Assembly (NCBI GenBank): GCA_905221605.1
Contig: CAJNDS010000019.1
Coordinates: 1 to 64,000 of the forward strand
Direction: 5' to 3'
Length of the DNA stretch: 64,000 nt
Source: Symbiodinium natans
Taxonomy: Eukaryota; Sar; Dinophyceae; Suessiales; Symbiodiniaceae
Under the pieces are notes generated by a model. The model was not told where the DNA came from. It was given only the letters and a program-made list of their open reading frames with translations, and made no database searches. Shown here one piece after another: positions 33,155-43,424 of the stretch (position 1 is its first letter; every line of letters starts with the position of its first letter). The translations under genes were made by a program, and so were the position numbers.

Positions 33155-36100
33155 CCTACGGAAAGGGCTCTGGGCGCGCTGGGTCCTGGTCCCTCGAAGA
33201 AACAAGCTTCAGCCAAGCGACAGCTACACGAAGCAGGCGCCGGCGTCTCTGTCGCTCTCGGCGACTTCGCATGCGCGCCAGGTGAATCTTCCCATTTAGG
33301 GTTGCGGAAGTTCGGGGAGGGGCCGGGGGGGGGGGGGGGGCGGGGTTAGGCAGTTTAGGCTTTGGGGTGAGGACTAAAGTTTCGGCTTAAGGTTTTGAGG
33401 GTTTGGGTGCGTAGCCTTGAGGTTCTGCTGCCGGCCTCGGGGATGGGGGACTATGTAGGCTAGGCTTCGAAAGGGCACCCCCCCCAAACAAAGCACGTTT
33501 CCACTTGAACCCGTGCCCAGGAACCCTTTGAATTCCTGAGCTCCCAACCCCAGGTCGGTTTAGGAGGGTTTAGGGTTTAAGGTTTAGCGTTTAGGGTTTA
33601 GGGTGATTATCCCGACGAGGCCCCTGTGAGCCATCGAGCTCGACCACCCAGCCTCAAATTCCAAACCCCTACACCCCAACAAAAACTCTACCCTCAGGCC
33701 TAAGCACTCAGCCCTGAACCCTAAACCCTAGACCCCAACCCTGAACCCTAAACCCTCAAGCCCCCTGTAACTTGAAATTATTCAAAAAATCCAAAAAACG
33801 AAACTCCTCGAAACTCCTCGAAACTTTCCTCGAAACTTTCCCCGGACCTGAACCCTGAATAATTTCAATAAACCCTAAATCCTAAATCCTAAATCCTAAA
33901 CCCTAGACCCCAACCCTGAACCCTAAACCCTAAATCCTAAATCCTAAACCCCAAACCCCAAACCCCAAACCCCAAACCCCAAACCCCAAACCCCAAACCC
34001 CAAACCTTGCCTGAACCATCTGAACCTTTGAACCCTACCTCCAGCATCGGATCGTTGTGGGTCGCCCGGGGTGCCATCGCTGCGCCGTTCAGTCAGCGGC
34101 CGAGGGGGTGTGGGTTTAGGGTTGAGGCTAAAAGGGTTTAGGTTTTGGCGGTTGTGGGGTCTAGGTTTGGGCGGTTTGGGGGTTTTAGGGTTTATGAAGC
34201 ATAACCCGCTTAGGCTTGTAATAGCATGTTGTGAGGGAATTTGTGCTTATAGGTGTTGAGGTGTACCCCAGAAGCCCTATAACCTCATTCGTACGTAAGC
34301 CCGAACGAGTTTGGGGTTAAGGTATAAAAACCAAATCCTAATCTCGGGTTCTCTACACAAGGAGCCAGAAGCCCGGAACCCTAAACCCCAGCTTACGGGT
34401 CCAGTTTTGTGTCTCGGGTTGCTTGTTTATCAATATGGAGCCCAACAATGTTCCCTAAACTGCACCGAAAGGCCATTGAAAAGCCCTGATATCGGGGGGT
34501 GTCCCGTTTTGGCGAGGGGCCTTGATACAAGGACGCGTATGCTCGGAAATCGGGATCCCTTTCTTCCGGGCAGGAATCCTAGAAGCTTCCCTTAGCCCTT
34601 GGCTGGGTTTAGGAGTTTAGGGGTTAGGTGTCCAATCGGCAAGGTCGACCTTGTCCGACAGAAGCCGGTGATGCAGGCGCTGGGCTACTCGAAAGATCAG
34701 GAGCTTCGGCTTAGATGTGGGCTAGCAGCTTTTTTTTTGTTTTGGGCTTAGAGGGTTTTGGGTGCGGACTTTTTGGTTCAGGGTTTGTCAGGGCTTTTGG
34801 GGGTTTAGGCAGCAGCTCCTGGGGATGTTCGCTATCTGTGTCCCTGCTGCAGGGCCGGATAGGGTTTTATTTTGGCAGATGTTCTGGGGTTTTTCAGAGG
34901 CTTTACCAACAGGGGCTGAAAGTACAGGGTGCAGCAAGTACCCTCAGTGAAAGAGCTTGGCCTGAGCCCTTAAGAGCATTTACAGGTGTCGCGGCTCCTT
35001 TCTGGTTGTTGGAGATTGTCTGTTGTGATGGTTGTACCGAGCTCCTTGCTTCGGAAGCCTTGATTGCAATGTCAACATCCCTCCAAATCGGCCTCCGCCT
35101 GCTAGCCAGTGCAATTCCCAAAGGCGAATCCCTACCGTGCTGAACCTTGAAGCACAAACCTTATCAACCCTATAGAGCCCTCAACCGTGCACCCTGTGTG
35201 CAGGTGCAGCCGGCCCCTTCCCGTTGGCAGCCTTGTCCTTCGGACCGTACTGAGGCATAGCTGCAGCCTGGACCTCACGGTGCTAATTGTCATGCTTCAA
35301 GATTCATTCAGCCCTCAGCCCTGAACCTTTCTGGATTTCGGGTGTTTACAGTAGAAAGCAGCTCCACGACTATGCAAGCCATGTCGAGCTTACGCAGGGT
35401 CTGCGGCTCAGCCACACAGAGCGGGCAACATAGTATCTTGAACTGCAGGTTAGGGCTGTTTACCTTTGGGTCTCATCTCAAAACAGCTATAGATCCCATC
35501 GCTGGGGCCAGTGTGGGCCAGCCACCCTGAAACCGAGATTCCATTCCAAGGGGTTCTTGCGTTTTTAGAGTCACGACGAGTGCCACAGAGCTCCACTCAT
35601 TTGGGATTCTAACGCCATGAGGCCCTGCGAAAGGGCCGCTTGCCTCCACTGCGGGCTTCGAGTGGGACTCTTCGGAGTAAACGGGTTCGGCGTTGCGCGG
35701 CGCTGGCACGAGGCACGCTGCTCTTCCCGCTCCACCCCCATTGCCGCCTGTCAAGCTAGAACCGCGCCAGAAGAGACAGCGCCTCCTGAGATGGCCACGG
35801 GCAGAGACCTTCTGCCGCATGTGGACCGGCAAGTGGACATGCAAAACCTCTCAGTGGAGACGATGATACAGACGCTGTACATGACCAGAGAGGACCTCCT
35901 CGAACTGCACTCGCTGAACCCGGAGCTATGCCGGGAAGTCTTGAAGTATGTGGTGGTGACCTGGCGCCCCGGGGCCTTCTCCGGAGCCCCGCTGCGCCCA
36001 GCCTTGGGGCCGTGTCCGGGTCGTGACGACGCCACCGTCCTCCTTAGGGCCAAAGTGCCCGCGCTCCGAGAAATTTGTGAGCAGAGCGTGTCTTTTGAGT

Positions 36101-36438
36101 GCTTGGACAACCAGTTTGTCAAGTCCGCTCAATTTGACGACATGGTGGATTGTGGGGAGGACCTGCGTGAGGTCGCTCTCGAAAGATGCCTGCAGCTTCA
36201 GCAGGTAGCGTGCCGACTGGCGTCTGGGGTAGCAAGCCGCGGGGGTGGTTAAAGCACCCAAGTCGCCCGCGTTGTCCAAGACATCTGACGGGAGTTTCAC
36301 CGGACAATTTCCGTAAGCACTGAACAAATACCGCGCTAAGGGAAATTGCAGGAGCAGCATGTACTAAGCAGGCCCTGCACTCCAGCCGTGGCAAAAGCCC
36401 TAAGTCCCCAAACGGTCCTCGAGCTTTAATAATCTTAA
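33155..36438 (+). repeat. array unit 10 (3,284 bp)
   Basis: Copy of unit 6, same length, no difference seen in any long open frame. CCCCAAA run at about 33945-34004. Confidence 0.85.
35617..36252 (+). CDS. Cys/His-cluster family protein, unit 10, 211 residues
   Basis: Predicted protein identical to unit 6 (QARTAPEE, LHSLNPEL, GPCPGRDD). Last-exon candidate at 36352-36429 with its VLEL stop. Confidence 0.6.
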   Translation: MRPCERAACLHCGLRVGLFGVNGFGVARRWHEARCSSRSTPIAACQARTAPEETAPPEMATGRDLLPHVDRQVDMQNLSVETMIQTLYMTREDLLELHSLNPELCREVLKYVVVTWRPGAFSGAPLRPALGPCPGRDDATVLLRAKVPALREICEQSVSFECLDNQFVKSAQFDDMVDCGEDLREVALERCLQLQQVACRLASGVASRGGG

Positions 36439-39400
36439 CCTACGGAAAGGGCTCTGGGCGCGCTGGGTCCTGGTCCCTCGAAGAAACAAGCTTCAGCCAA
36501 GCGACAGCTACATGAAGCAGGCGCCGGCGTCTCTGTCGCTCTCGGCGACTTCGCATGCGCGCCAGGTGAATCTTCCCATTTAGGGTTCGGGGAGGGGCGG
36601 GGGGGGGGGGTGGCGGGGTTAGGCAGTTTAGGGTTTCGAGCTTTGGGGTGAGGATTAAAGTTTCGGCTTAAGGTTTTGAGGGTTTGGGTGCGTAGCCTTG
36701 AGGTTCTGCTGCCGGCCTCGGGGATGGGGGACTATGTAGGCTAGGCTTCGAAAGGGCACCCCCCAAAGCAAAGCACGTTGGACTTGAACCCGTGCCCAGG
36801 AACCCTTTCAATTCCTGAGCTCCCAACCCCAGGTCGGTTTAGGATGGTTTAGGGTTTAGGGTTTATAAGGTTTAGGGTTTAGGGTTTAGGGTGATTAACC
36901 CGACGGGGCCTCTGTGAGCCATCGAGCTCGACCACCCAGCCTCAAATTCCAAACCCCTACACCCCAACAAAAACTCTACCCTCAGGCGCCTAAGCACTCA
37001 GCCCTGAACCCTAAACCCTAGACCCCAACCCCCTAAACCCTAAACCCTAAACCCTAAATCCTAAACCCCAAACCCCAAACCCCAAACCCTGCCTGAACCA
37101 TCTGAACCCTTGAACCCTACCTCCAGCATCGGATCGTTGTGGGTCGCCCGGGGTGCCATCGCTGCGCCGTTCAGTCAGCGGCCGAGGGGGTGTGGGTTTA
37201 GGGTTGAGGCCAAAAGGGTTTAGGTTTTGGCGGTTGTGGGGTCATGTGGGGTCTAGGTTTGGGCGGTTTGGGGGTTTTAGGGTTTATGAAGCATAACCTG
37301 CTTAGGCTTGTAATAGCATGTTGTGAGGGAATTTGTGCTTATAGGTGTTGAGGTGTACCCCAGAAGCCCTATAACCTCATTCGTACGTAAGCCCGAACGA
37401 GTTTGGGGTTAAGGTATAAAAACCAAATCCTAATCTCGGGTTCTCTATACAAGGAGCCAGAAGCCCGGAACCCTAAACCCCAGCTTGCGGGTCCAGTTTT
37501 GTGTTTCGGGTGCTTTTTTATGGAGCCCGACAATGTTCCCTAAACTGCACCGAAAGGCCCTTGAAAAGCCCTGATATCGGGGGGTGTCCCGTTTTGGCGA
37601 GGGGCCTTGATACAAGGACGCGTGTGCTCGGAAATCGGGATCCCTTTCTTCCGGGCAGGAATCCTAGAAGCTTCCCTTAGCCCTTGGCTGGGCTTAGGAG
37701 TTTAGGGGTTAGGGGTCCAATCGGCAAGGTCGACCTTGTCCGACAGAAGCAGGTGATGCAGGCGCTGGGCTACTCGAAGGATGAGGAGCTTCGGCTTAGA
37801 TGTGGGCTAGCAGCTTTTTTTTGTTTTGGGCTTAGAGGGTTTTGGGTGCGGACTTTTTGGTTCAGGGTTTGTCAGGGCTTTTGGGGGTTTAGGCAGCTCG
37901 TGGGGATGTTCGCTATCTGTGTCCCTGCTGCAGGGCCGGATAGGGTTTTATTTTGGCAGATGTTCTGGTGTTTTTCAGAGGCTTTACCAACAGGGGCTGC
38001 AAGTACAGGGTGCAGCAAGTACCCTCAGTGAAAGAGCCTGGCCTGAGCCCTTAAGAGTATTTACAGGTGTCGCGGCTCCTTTCTGGTTGTTGGAAATTGT
38101 CTGTTGTGATGGTTGTACCGAGCTCCTTGCTTCGGAAGCCTTGATTGCAATGTCAACATCCCTCCAAATCGGCCTCCGCCTGCTAGCCAGTGCAATTCCC
38201 AAAGGCGAATCCCTACCGTGCTGAACCTTGAAGCACAAACCTTATCAACCCTATAGAGCCCTCAACCGTGCACCCTGTGTGCAGGTGCAGCCGGCCCCTT
38301 CCCGTCGGCAGCCTCGTCCTTCGGACCGTACTGAGGCATAGCTGCAGCCTGGACCTCACGGTGCGAATTGTCATGCTTCAAGATTCATTCAGCCCTCAAC
38401 CCTGAACCTTTCTAGATTTCGGGTGTTTACAGTAGAAAGCAGCTCCACGACTATGCAAGCCATGTCGAGCTTACGCAGCGGCTCAGCCACACAGAGCGGG
38501 CAACATAGTATCTTGAACTGCAGGTTAGGGCTATTTACCTTTGGGTCTCACCTCAGAACAGCTATAGATGCCACTGCCACTGCCGGGGCCAGTGTGGGCC
38601 AGCCACCCTGAAACCCAGATTCCATTTCAAGGGGTTCTCGCGTTTTTAGAGTCACGACGAGTGCCACAGAGCTCCACTCATTTGGGATTCTGACGCCATG
38701 AGGCCCTGCGAAAGGGCCGCTTGCCGCCACTGCGGGCTTCGAGTGGGACTCTTTGGAGTAAACGGGCTCGGCGTTGCGCGGCGCTGGCACGAGGCACGCT
38801 GCTCTTCCCGCTCCACCCCCATTGCCGCCAATGCCTGTCAAGCTACAACCGCACCAGAAGAGACAGCGCCTCCTGAGACGGCCACGGGCAGAGACCTTCT
38901 GCCGCATGTGGACCGGCAAGTGGACATGCAAAACCTCTCAGTGGAGACGATGATACAGACGCTGTACATGACCAGAGAGGACCTCCTCGAACTGCACGCG
39001 GTGAACCCGGAGCTGTGCAAAGAAATATTGAACTATGTGGTGGTCACCTGGCGCCCCGGGGCCTTCTCCGGAGCCCCGCTGCGCCCAGCCTTGGGGCGGG
39101 GTCCGGGTCGTGACGACGCCACTGTCCTCCTTAGGGCCAAAGTGCCCGCGCTCCGAGAAATTCGTGAGCAGAGCGTGTCGCTCGAGTGCTTGGACAACCA
39201 GTTTGTCAAGTCCGCTCAATTTGACGACATGGTGGATGGTGGCGAGGACCTGCGTGAGGTCGCTCTCAAAAGATGCCTGCAGCTTCAGCAGGTAGCGTGC
39301 CGACTTGGGTCCGGGGTAGCAAGCCGCGGGGGTGGTTAAAGCACCCAAGTCGCCCGCGTTGTCCAAGACATCTGACGGGAGTTTCACCGGACAGGTTCCG

Positions 39401-39500
39401 TAAGCACTGAACAAATACCGCGCTAAGGGAAATTGCAGGAGCAGCATGTACTAGGCCTGCACTTCAGCCGGTGCAAGCCCGAAATCCCCAAACGGCCCTC
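36439..39500 (+). repeat. array unit 11 (about 3,060 bp), edge unit
   Basis: Starts like units 5 and 8 (first-exon candidate 36512-36565) but accumulates private differences after ~37240, including a tandem duplication of tgtggggtc near 37240-37253. It ends at about 39500, where homology to the diverged copies begins (word tttaattgataactagacc). As the edge copy it is the most divergent of the array, as expected if exchange homogenises interior copies. Confidence 0.75.
38698..39339 (+). CDS. Cys/His-cluster family protein, unit 11, 213 residues
   Basis: Carries a two-codon insertion in the linker (ANACQATTAPEE), frame kept. Cluster intact (CRHC, WHEARC). Distinct changes: HAVNPELCKEILNYVVV, ALGRGPGRDD, REIREQSVSLECL, MVDGGEDL, ALKRC and CRLGSGVASRGGG. 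Several of these (NYVVV, CRLGSG) are shared with the copies at 43.7 and 45.4 kb, so it links array and outlying paralogues. In-frame indels and conservative replacements support coding. The last-exon candidate after TTGCAG (ends 39438) has lost the EQHVLSRP-to-VLEL frame through a small deletion. Confidence 0.62.
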   Translation: MRPCERAACRHCGLRVGLFGVNGLGVARRWHEARCSSRSTPIAANACQATTAPEETAPPETATGRDLLPHVDRQVDMQNLSVETMIQTLYMTREDLLELHAVNPELCKEILNYVVVTWRPGAFSGAPLRPALGRGPGRDDATVLLRAKVPALREIREQSVSLECLDNQFVKSAQFDDMVDGGEDLREVALKRCLQLQQVACRLGSGVASRGGG

Positions 39501-40149
39501 GAGCTTTAATTGATAACTAGACCATTCAGCCCTGCCGCTGCCTGGAAAGCTCTTCGAATAGGCTCTGACAAAGAAACGCCTACATCAGCCACGAGATGTT
39601 AATCCCAAGCTGACAAAGGGTATTTAATTGCCCCCAACACATGTAGGCTTTCTGACGATTATGGTTAGCTATTGGGGTCCTTGTTCGGGTCTTTATTCAG
39701 TGGTTGGGGTAGTCTAACGACCCTTGTTCAAGACCCTTGAAGCCTAAACCCCAATTCCTGTGAACCCCGTACTCCCTGCAAACCCTAGATGCACGTCTTA
39801 ATTTAACTCCCAAACGCTACAAGCTCCAAAAAATGCTAAAGCCTCTGCTCTCTCAGAGAAACAAGCTTCAGCTAAGCGCCAGCTACATGACCCAGGCGCC
39901 GGCGTCTCTCGCTGTCGCTCTCTCTGTGACTTCGCAGACGCACAAGGTCAGCCTTCCCGTTTGGGGTTTAGGAAGTTCGGGGGATGAGGGGATGGGGGGA
40001 GGTAGGGGGGTAGGCGGTTTAGGGCTTCGAGGTTTGAGTTTTTTATTTTCTCCCGTGGTTTGAGGACTGCAGTTTCGGCTTCAGGTTTCAGGGTTTGGGA
40101 GTGTAGTCTTCAGGGTGTGCTGCTAACCTTGGGATTTGTTCGCTTTTGC
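39501..40149 (+). other. spacer, candidate first exon and intron-like DNA of copy 12
   Basis: Upstream spacer of the ancestral type (acgattatggttagctattggggtcc, also near 6300, 44620, 46265 and 48335). At 39887-39946 is the 20-codon first-exon candidate MTQAPASLAVALSVTSQTHK ending at AAG/GTCAGC. A G-rich intron-like stretch follows. The spacer is the best place for a promoter, but no motif is convincing. Confidence 0.35.
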
Positions 40150-40323
40150 ATGGCAACGCGCCTCGAAAGTTTACATGTCTCATGTCAAATTCACCGGCTC
40201 AGAAAGCAGCTCCACGACTATGCAGGCCATGTCGAGCTTGTGAAGCGTCGCTCAGCCAGGCACTGCGAGCAAGAGATGGTTAGGGCTGAATTGCCTTGGG
40301 TCTCATCCGAGAACAGCTATAGG
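40150..40323 (+). CDS. candidate middle exon of copy 12 (MATRLESLHV)
   Basis: An ATG frame reads MATRLESLHVSCQIHRL, then RKQLHDYAGHVELVKRRSAR and AELPWVSSENSYRS. It aligns at protein level with the KQLHNYASHVEL block of the array. It runs on into the inverted arm that follows and so has no proper 3' end. It recurs exactly at 48812-48985. Function unknown. Confidence 0.25.
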
Positions 40324-40390
40324 TCCCTCCACTGCGTGGGGCCAGGGCCAGCCTTCCACAAGTTCCACACAGTTCCACTCAATTGGGGGA

Positions 40391-40665
40391 GGTCCTCCCT
40401 GCTGATCCCTGCTGATGAACAGCATCTGCGCCATCTCCAGTGCGAGCTCCTTCACGTCCATGTTGCGATCGACCTGTGGCAGCAGGTCTCTGCCAGTGGC
40501 CGTCTCAGCGGTGTCAGGAGGCGCCAAAAGAGGCAGCTCCTGACACCGCAGAGATGGCCAGTGGCAAAGACGCGCTTCTGCAGGTTGATCGCAACGTGGA
40601 CATGAAGGAGCTCTTTTTTCTGGAGAGGATGGTGCAAACTTTGATCATGACCAGGGAGGGCCCCT
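40391..40665. repeat. imperfect inverted repeat, arms ~135 bp
   Basis: Left arm 40391-40524 and right arm 40530-40665 are diverged reverse complements. Best-conserved words are gtgtcaggag / ctcctgacac and gagctccttcacgtccatgt / acatgaaggagctc. Confidence 0.8.
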
Positions 40666-40842
40666 CAAGCCTCTTGTCCAACTGCAGCGAGCCCGGAGCG
40701 ATGCCGAGGGGTCTTGACGTGACGTGTCCCTAGTGCTTGGACAAGCAGCTGGTGAAGTCTGCTCCGTATGAAATGGTGGATTCTGGCGAGGACCTGCGTG
40801 AGGTCGCCCAGAAGAGATGCGTGCAGCTGCACAAGTCGTGGG
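40391..40842 (+). pseudogene. copy 12, coding block rebuilt as an inverted duplication
   Basis: The region from the linker to MTRE-like sequence is present twice, head to head. On the minus strand 40527-40391 reads ATGRDLLPQVDRNMDVKELA. On the plus strand 40530-40664 reads AEMASGKDALLQVDRNVDMK. The Cys/His cluster is missing. Downstream remnants CLDKQLVKSAPYEMVDSGED and REVAQKRCVQL follow a TAG at 40730, without the WRPGAF segment. No intact product is possible. It is duplicated at 49053-49504. Confidence 0.7.
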
Positions 40843-40959
40843 GGTGGTTACATCACCCAAGTCTCAAGTCGCCCGTGCTGTCCACGACGTCTGACGGGAG
40901 TTTCACCGGACAAGTTTTCCGAGGTCGAAAGGCCTTTCGGGCCCATCGAAGCGAGATTT

Positions 40960-42125
40960 AAACCTAAGTCGGAATGAAAATTAAAAGGCCACTGGCCTCA
41001 TTCGTAGTAAATTGTTTTTTAAATCTAAATTTGCCAATTAAAAGCCGGACCCTATGAAATCCTCTTCTGGGGCCTGCCCGTCCGTAACAAAATCTCACAA
41101 GAGCTTTATATGCAGAGGTTACAGCCTCAGAAATCCTCATCTGGGCTTCCTGCCTATTTTATTGAGAAAATGCTTCTACATAAGAAGCCCACACCCTACG
41201 AAAAGAATTCTATACTTAAAGGCCACACCCTATGAAATCCTCTTCTGGGCCCTCTTAATGAAATTTCAGTAGACTTGTGTCTGATAAAGCCACAGCTTCG
41301 TTCGTAATTAACCCAAGTAAAAAAACATATTAAGAGGCCCAGCCCCAAGACATCCTCTTCTAAGCCTCATTGATTAATACCTATTTAGAACATTTTTGTT
41401 TTTCCCACACCCTGTGAAATCTTTCGCTGGCCCCATTCGTAATGAAACGCAATTTGATTTCATATTGTAAGCCCACACCCTAAGAAATCCTCTTCTGGGC
41501 TTCGTTCGTAATTGAACCCAAGTAAAGCAAGTGTATATTCAGAGGCCAACCCCAGGACATCCTCCTCGCAATGAAACCGAGTTAGAATTCTATATTGCAG
41601 ACCATACCCTATGAAATCCCTTTCTGGCCCCTATTTGTAATGAAGATTAATTAGAATTCTGTATTACAAAGCCACACGCCAAGAAATCCTCATTAGACCT
41701 TCGTTTGTAATTAGACTTATTTTCGATTTGCCAAGATGCTTGTATTAAAAAAAGCCACACCATTCTGGGGCCTGTTCGTAACAGAATCTCGTAAGAAGTT
41801 TATAATGCTAGGTAAGAAGCCCACACCCTAAGAAGTTCTGACCTAGGCTAGGTTCGTATGTAACTCTTGGACAGAAATTTATATCATGAGCCCCCATTCG
41901 TATTTGAATGTACTTACAATTCCATATTTAACCGCTAGACCCTATGAAATCCTCTTCTGGTGCCTATTAGTGAAATGTCAATAGACTTGTATATGATAAA
42001 GCCATAGCTTCGTTAGTAAATTAAACCCAAGTCAAACAAACAAATTAAGAGGCCCCGCCACAAGACATCCTCTTCTAAGCTTCATTGGTTAATACCTATT
42101 TGGAATTCTATTTTGCAGACCACAC
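40960..42125. repeat. degenerate ~65-75 bp tandem satellite, block 1
   Basis: Repeats follow the plan GCCACACCCTAWGAAATCCTC, TTCTGGGCC, TTCGTTCGTAAT, then an AT-rich tail. Copies are heavily diverged and no frame is conserved. The block is cut at ~42130, where accaccct joins catcccagaacagc of the gene-family sequence. It recurs at about 49622-50788 at an offset of about 8.66 kb. Confidence 0.75.
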
Positions 42126-42142
42126 CCTCATCCCAGAACAGC

Positions 42143-42182
42143 TATGTATATATATATATATATATATATACATACACATAAA

Positions 42183-42216
<34 letters not shown>

Positions 42217-42217
42217 C

Positions 42218-42249
<32 letters not shown>

Positions 42250-42252
42250 TTA
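42143..42252. repeat. TA microsatellite inside a gene-family flank
   Basis: Long TA tracts broken by CA steps, lying exactly where other copies read cagctatagatcccatcgcc. Here the sequence is cagctat, then the TA tracts, then tttatcccgtcgcc. Confidence 0.9.
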
Positions 42253-42396
42253 TTTATCCCGTCGCCGGGGGCCACTGGAGGCCAGCCTGAAGCCGAGATT
42301 CCATGCCAAGGGGTTTCTTTTTCGTTTTCAGAGAAAACGGCGAGACCAACCTAGTTCCCACGAAGTTGCACTCATTTGGGGGGAGATACTGAGCGC

Positions 42397-43035
42397 CACG
42401 AGGCCCTGCGAAAGGGCCGCTTGGGCCGCATTGCCGCCACTGCGGTCGTCGATTCGGACTCTTCGCAGTGAGCGGACTGGGCGTGGTTCGGCGCTTGGAG
42501 GCGAGGTGCTCTTCCCGCTCCGCCATTGCCTGCGCAGAACCAGCTCTACACAGAGATGGCCACAGGCCAAAACCTGCTTCCACAGGTCGATTGCAAGGTG
42601 GACATGAAGGAGCTCTCATTGGAGACCATGATTCAAACTTTGTTCATGGCCAGAGAAGACCTCCTCCAATTGCATGCAGTGAACCCGGAGCTGTGCCGAG
42701 AGGCTTTAGCTCCGGGTTCGCTGTGTGCAGTTGGAGAAGGTCTTCCCTGGTCATGTACAGCGTCTGTATCATCGTCTCCACTGAGAGCTCCGTCAGCTGC
42801 GCCCCACCTATGTGGTGGTAACCTGGCGGCCTCGTCCGGAGCCGTCCGGACCATTTGCAAGCAGAGTGTGTCCTATAGAGTGCTTGGACGATCAACTCGT
42901 GAAGAGCGCTCAGTACGACGAAATGGTGGACTTTGCCGAGGACCTGCGCGAGGTCGCTCTGGAGAGATGCGTGCAGCTTCAGCAGGTAGCACGCCGACTA
43001 GGGTCCGGGGTTGCAAGCCGTGGGGGTTGTTAGAT
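42397..43035 (+). pseudogene. copy 13, start lost and internally inverted
   Basis: The family start reads GCCACGAGG, ACG in place of ATG, and extra bases disturb the Cys/His cluster. From 42556 the frame reads MATGQNLLPQVDCKVDMKEL and continues through METMIQTLF-like sequence to NPELCREA. Then 42709-42795 is an inverted copy of a paralogue's MIQTLYMTRED segment, followed by a shifted GGNLAASSGAVRTICKQSV remnant and CLDDQLVKSAQYDEM in yet another frame. It has ARRLGSGVASRGGC near its end. It is a broken relic. Confidence 0.65.
42609..42795. repeat. imperfect inverted repeat in copy 13
   Basis: Forward arm about 42609-42695 (gagctctcattggagacc to aacccggagct) and reverse arm about 42709-42795. 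The reverse arm is closer to array-type copies (acagcgtctgtatcatcgtc) than to its own forward arm, so its donor may have been another paralogue. Confidence 0.75.
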
Positions 43036-43424
43036 CACCCAAGTCGCCCGTGCTGTCCAAGACATCTGACGGGAGTTTCACCGGGCAAGTTTTGTGTGAG
43101 CACCGAACGACCATTGCGCGAACGAAGTTGCAGAAGCAGCATGTGCTAAGCAGGCCCTGAACATCCCTGAGCCGTCGCACGCCCTGAATCCCGACATGGT
43201 CCTCGAGCTTTAATTTTTAATTAGACCATCAAGCCCAGCCGCTGCCTGAAAAGCTCTTCGAATGGGCTCACAAGCTTCGAGACGCCTAAATCGGCCACGA
43301 ACCCGAAATCCCAAACCGACAAAGCATGTTTGATTGCCCGCAACACATGAGAGTATATAGGCCTTATGACGATCATGGTGAACGATTCAGGTCCTTGTTC
43401 AAGTCCTTGTTGAAGGGTATCATT

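Noticed and set aside
42085-42354. IYIYIYI-type frame of 89-141 codons
   Set aside because: It reads a TA microsatellite and has no unrepeated coding part of its own.
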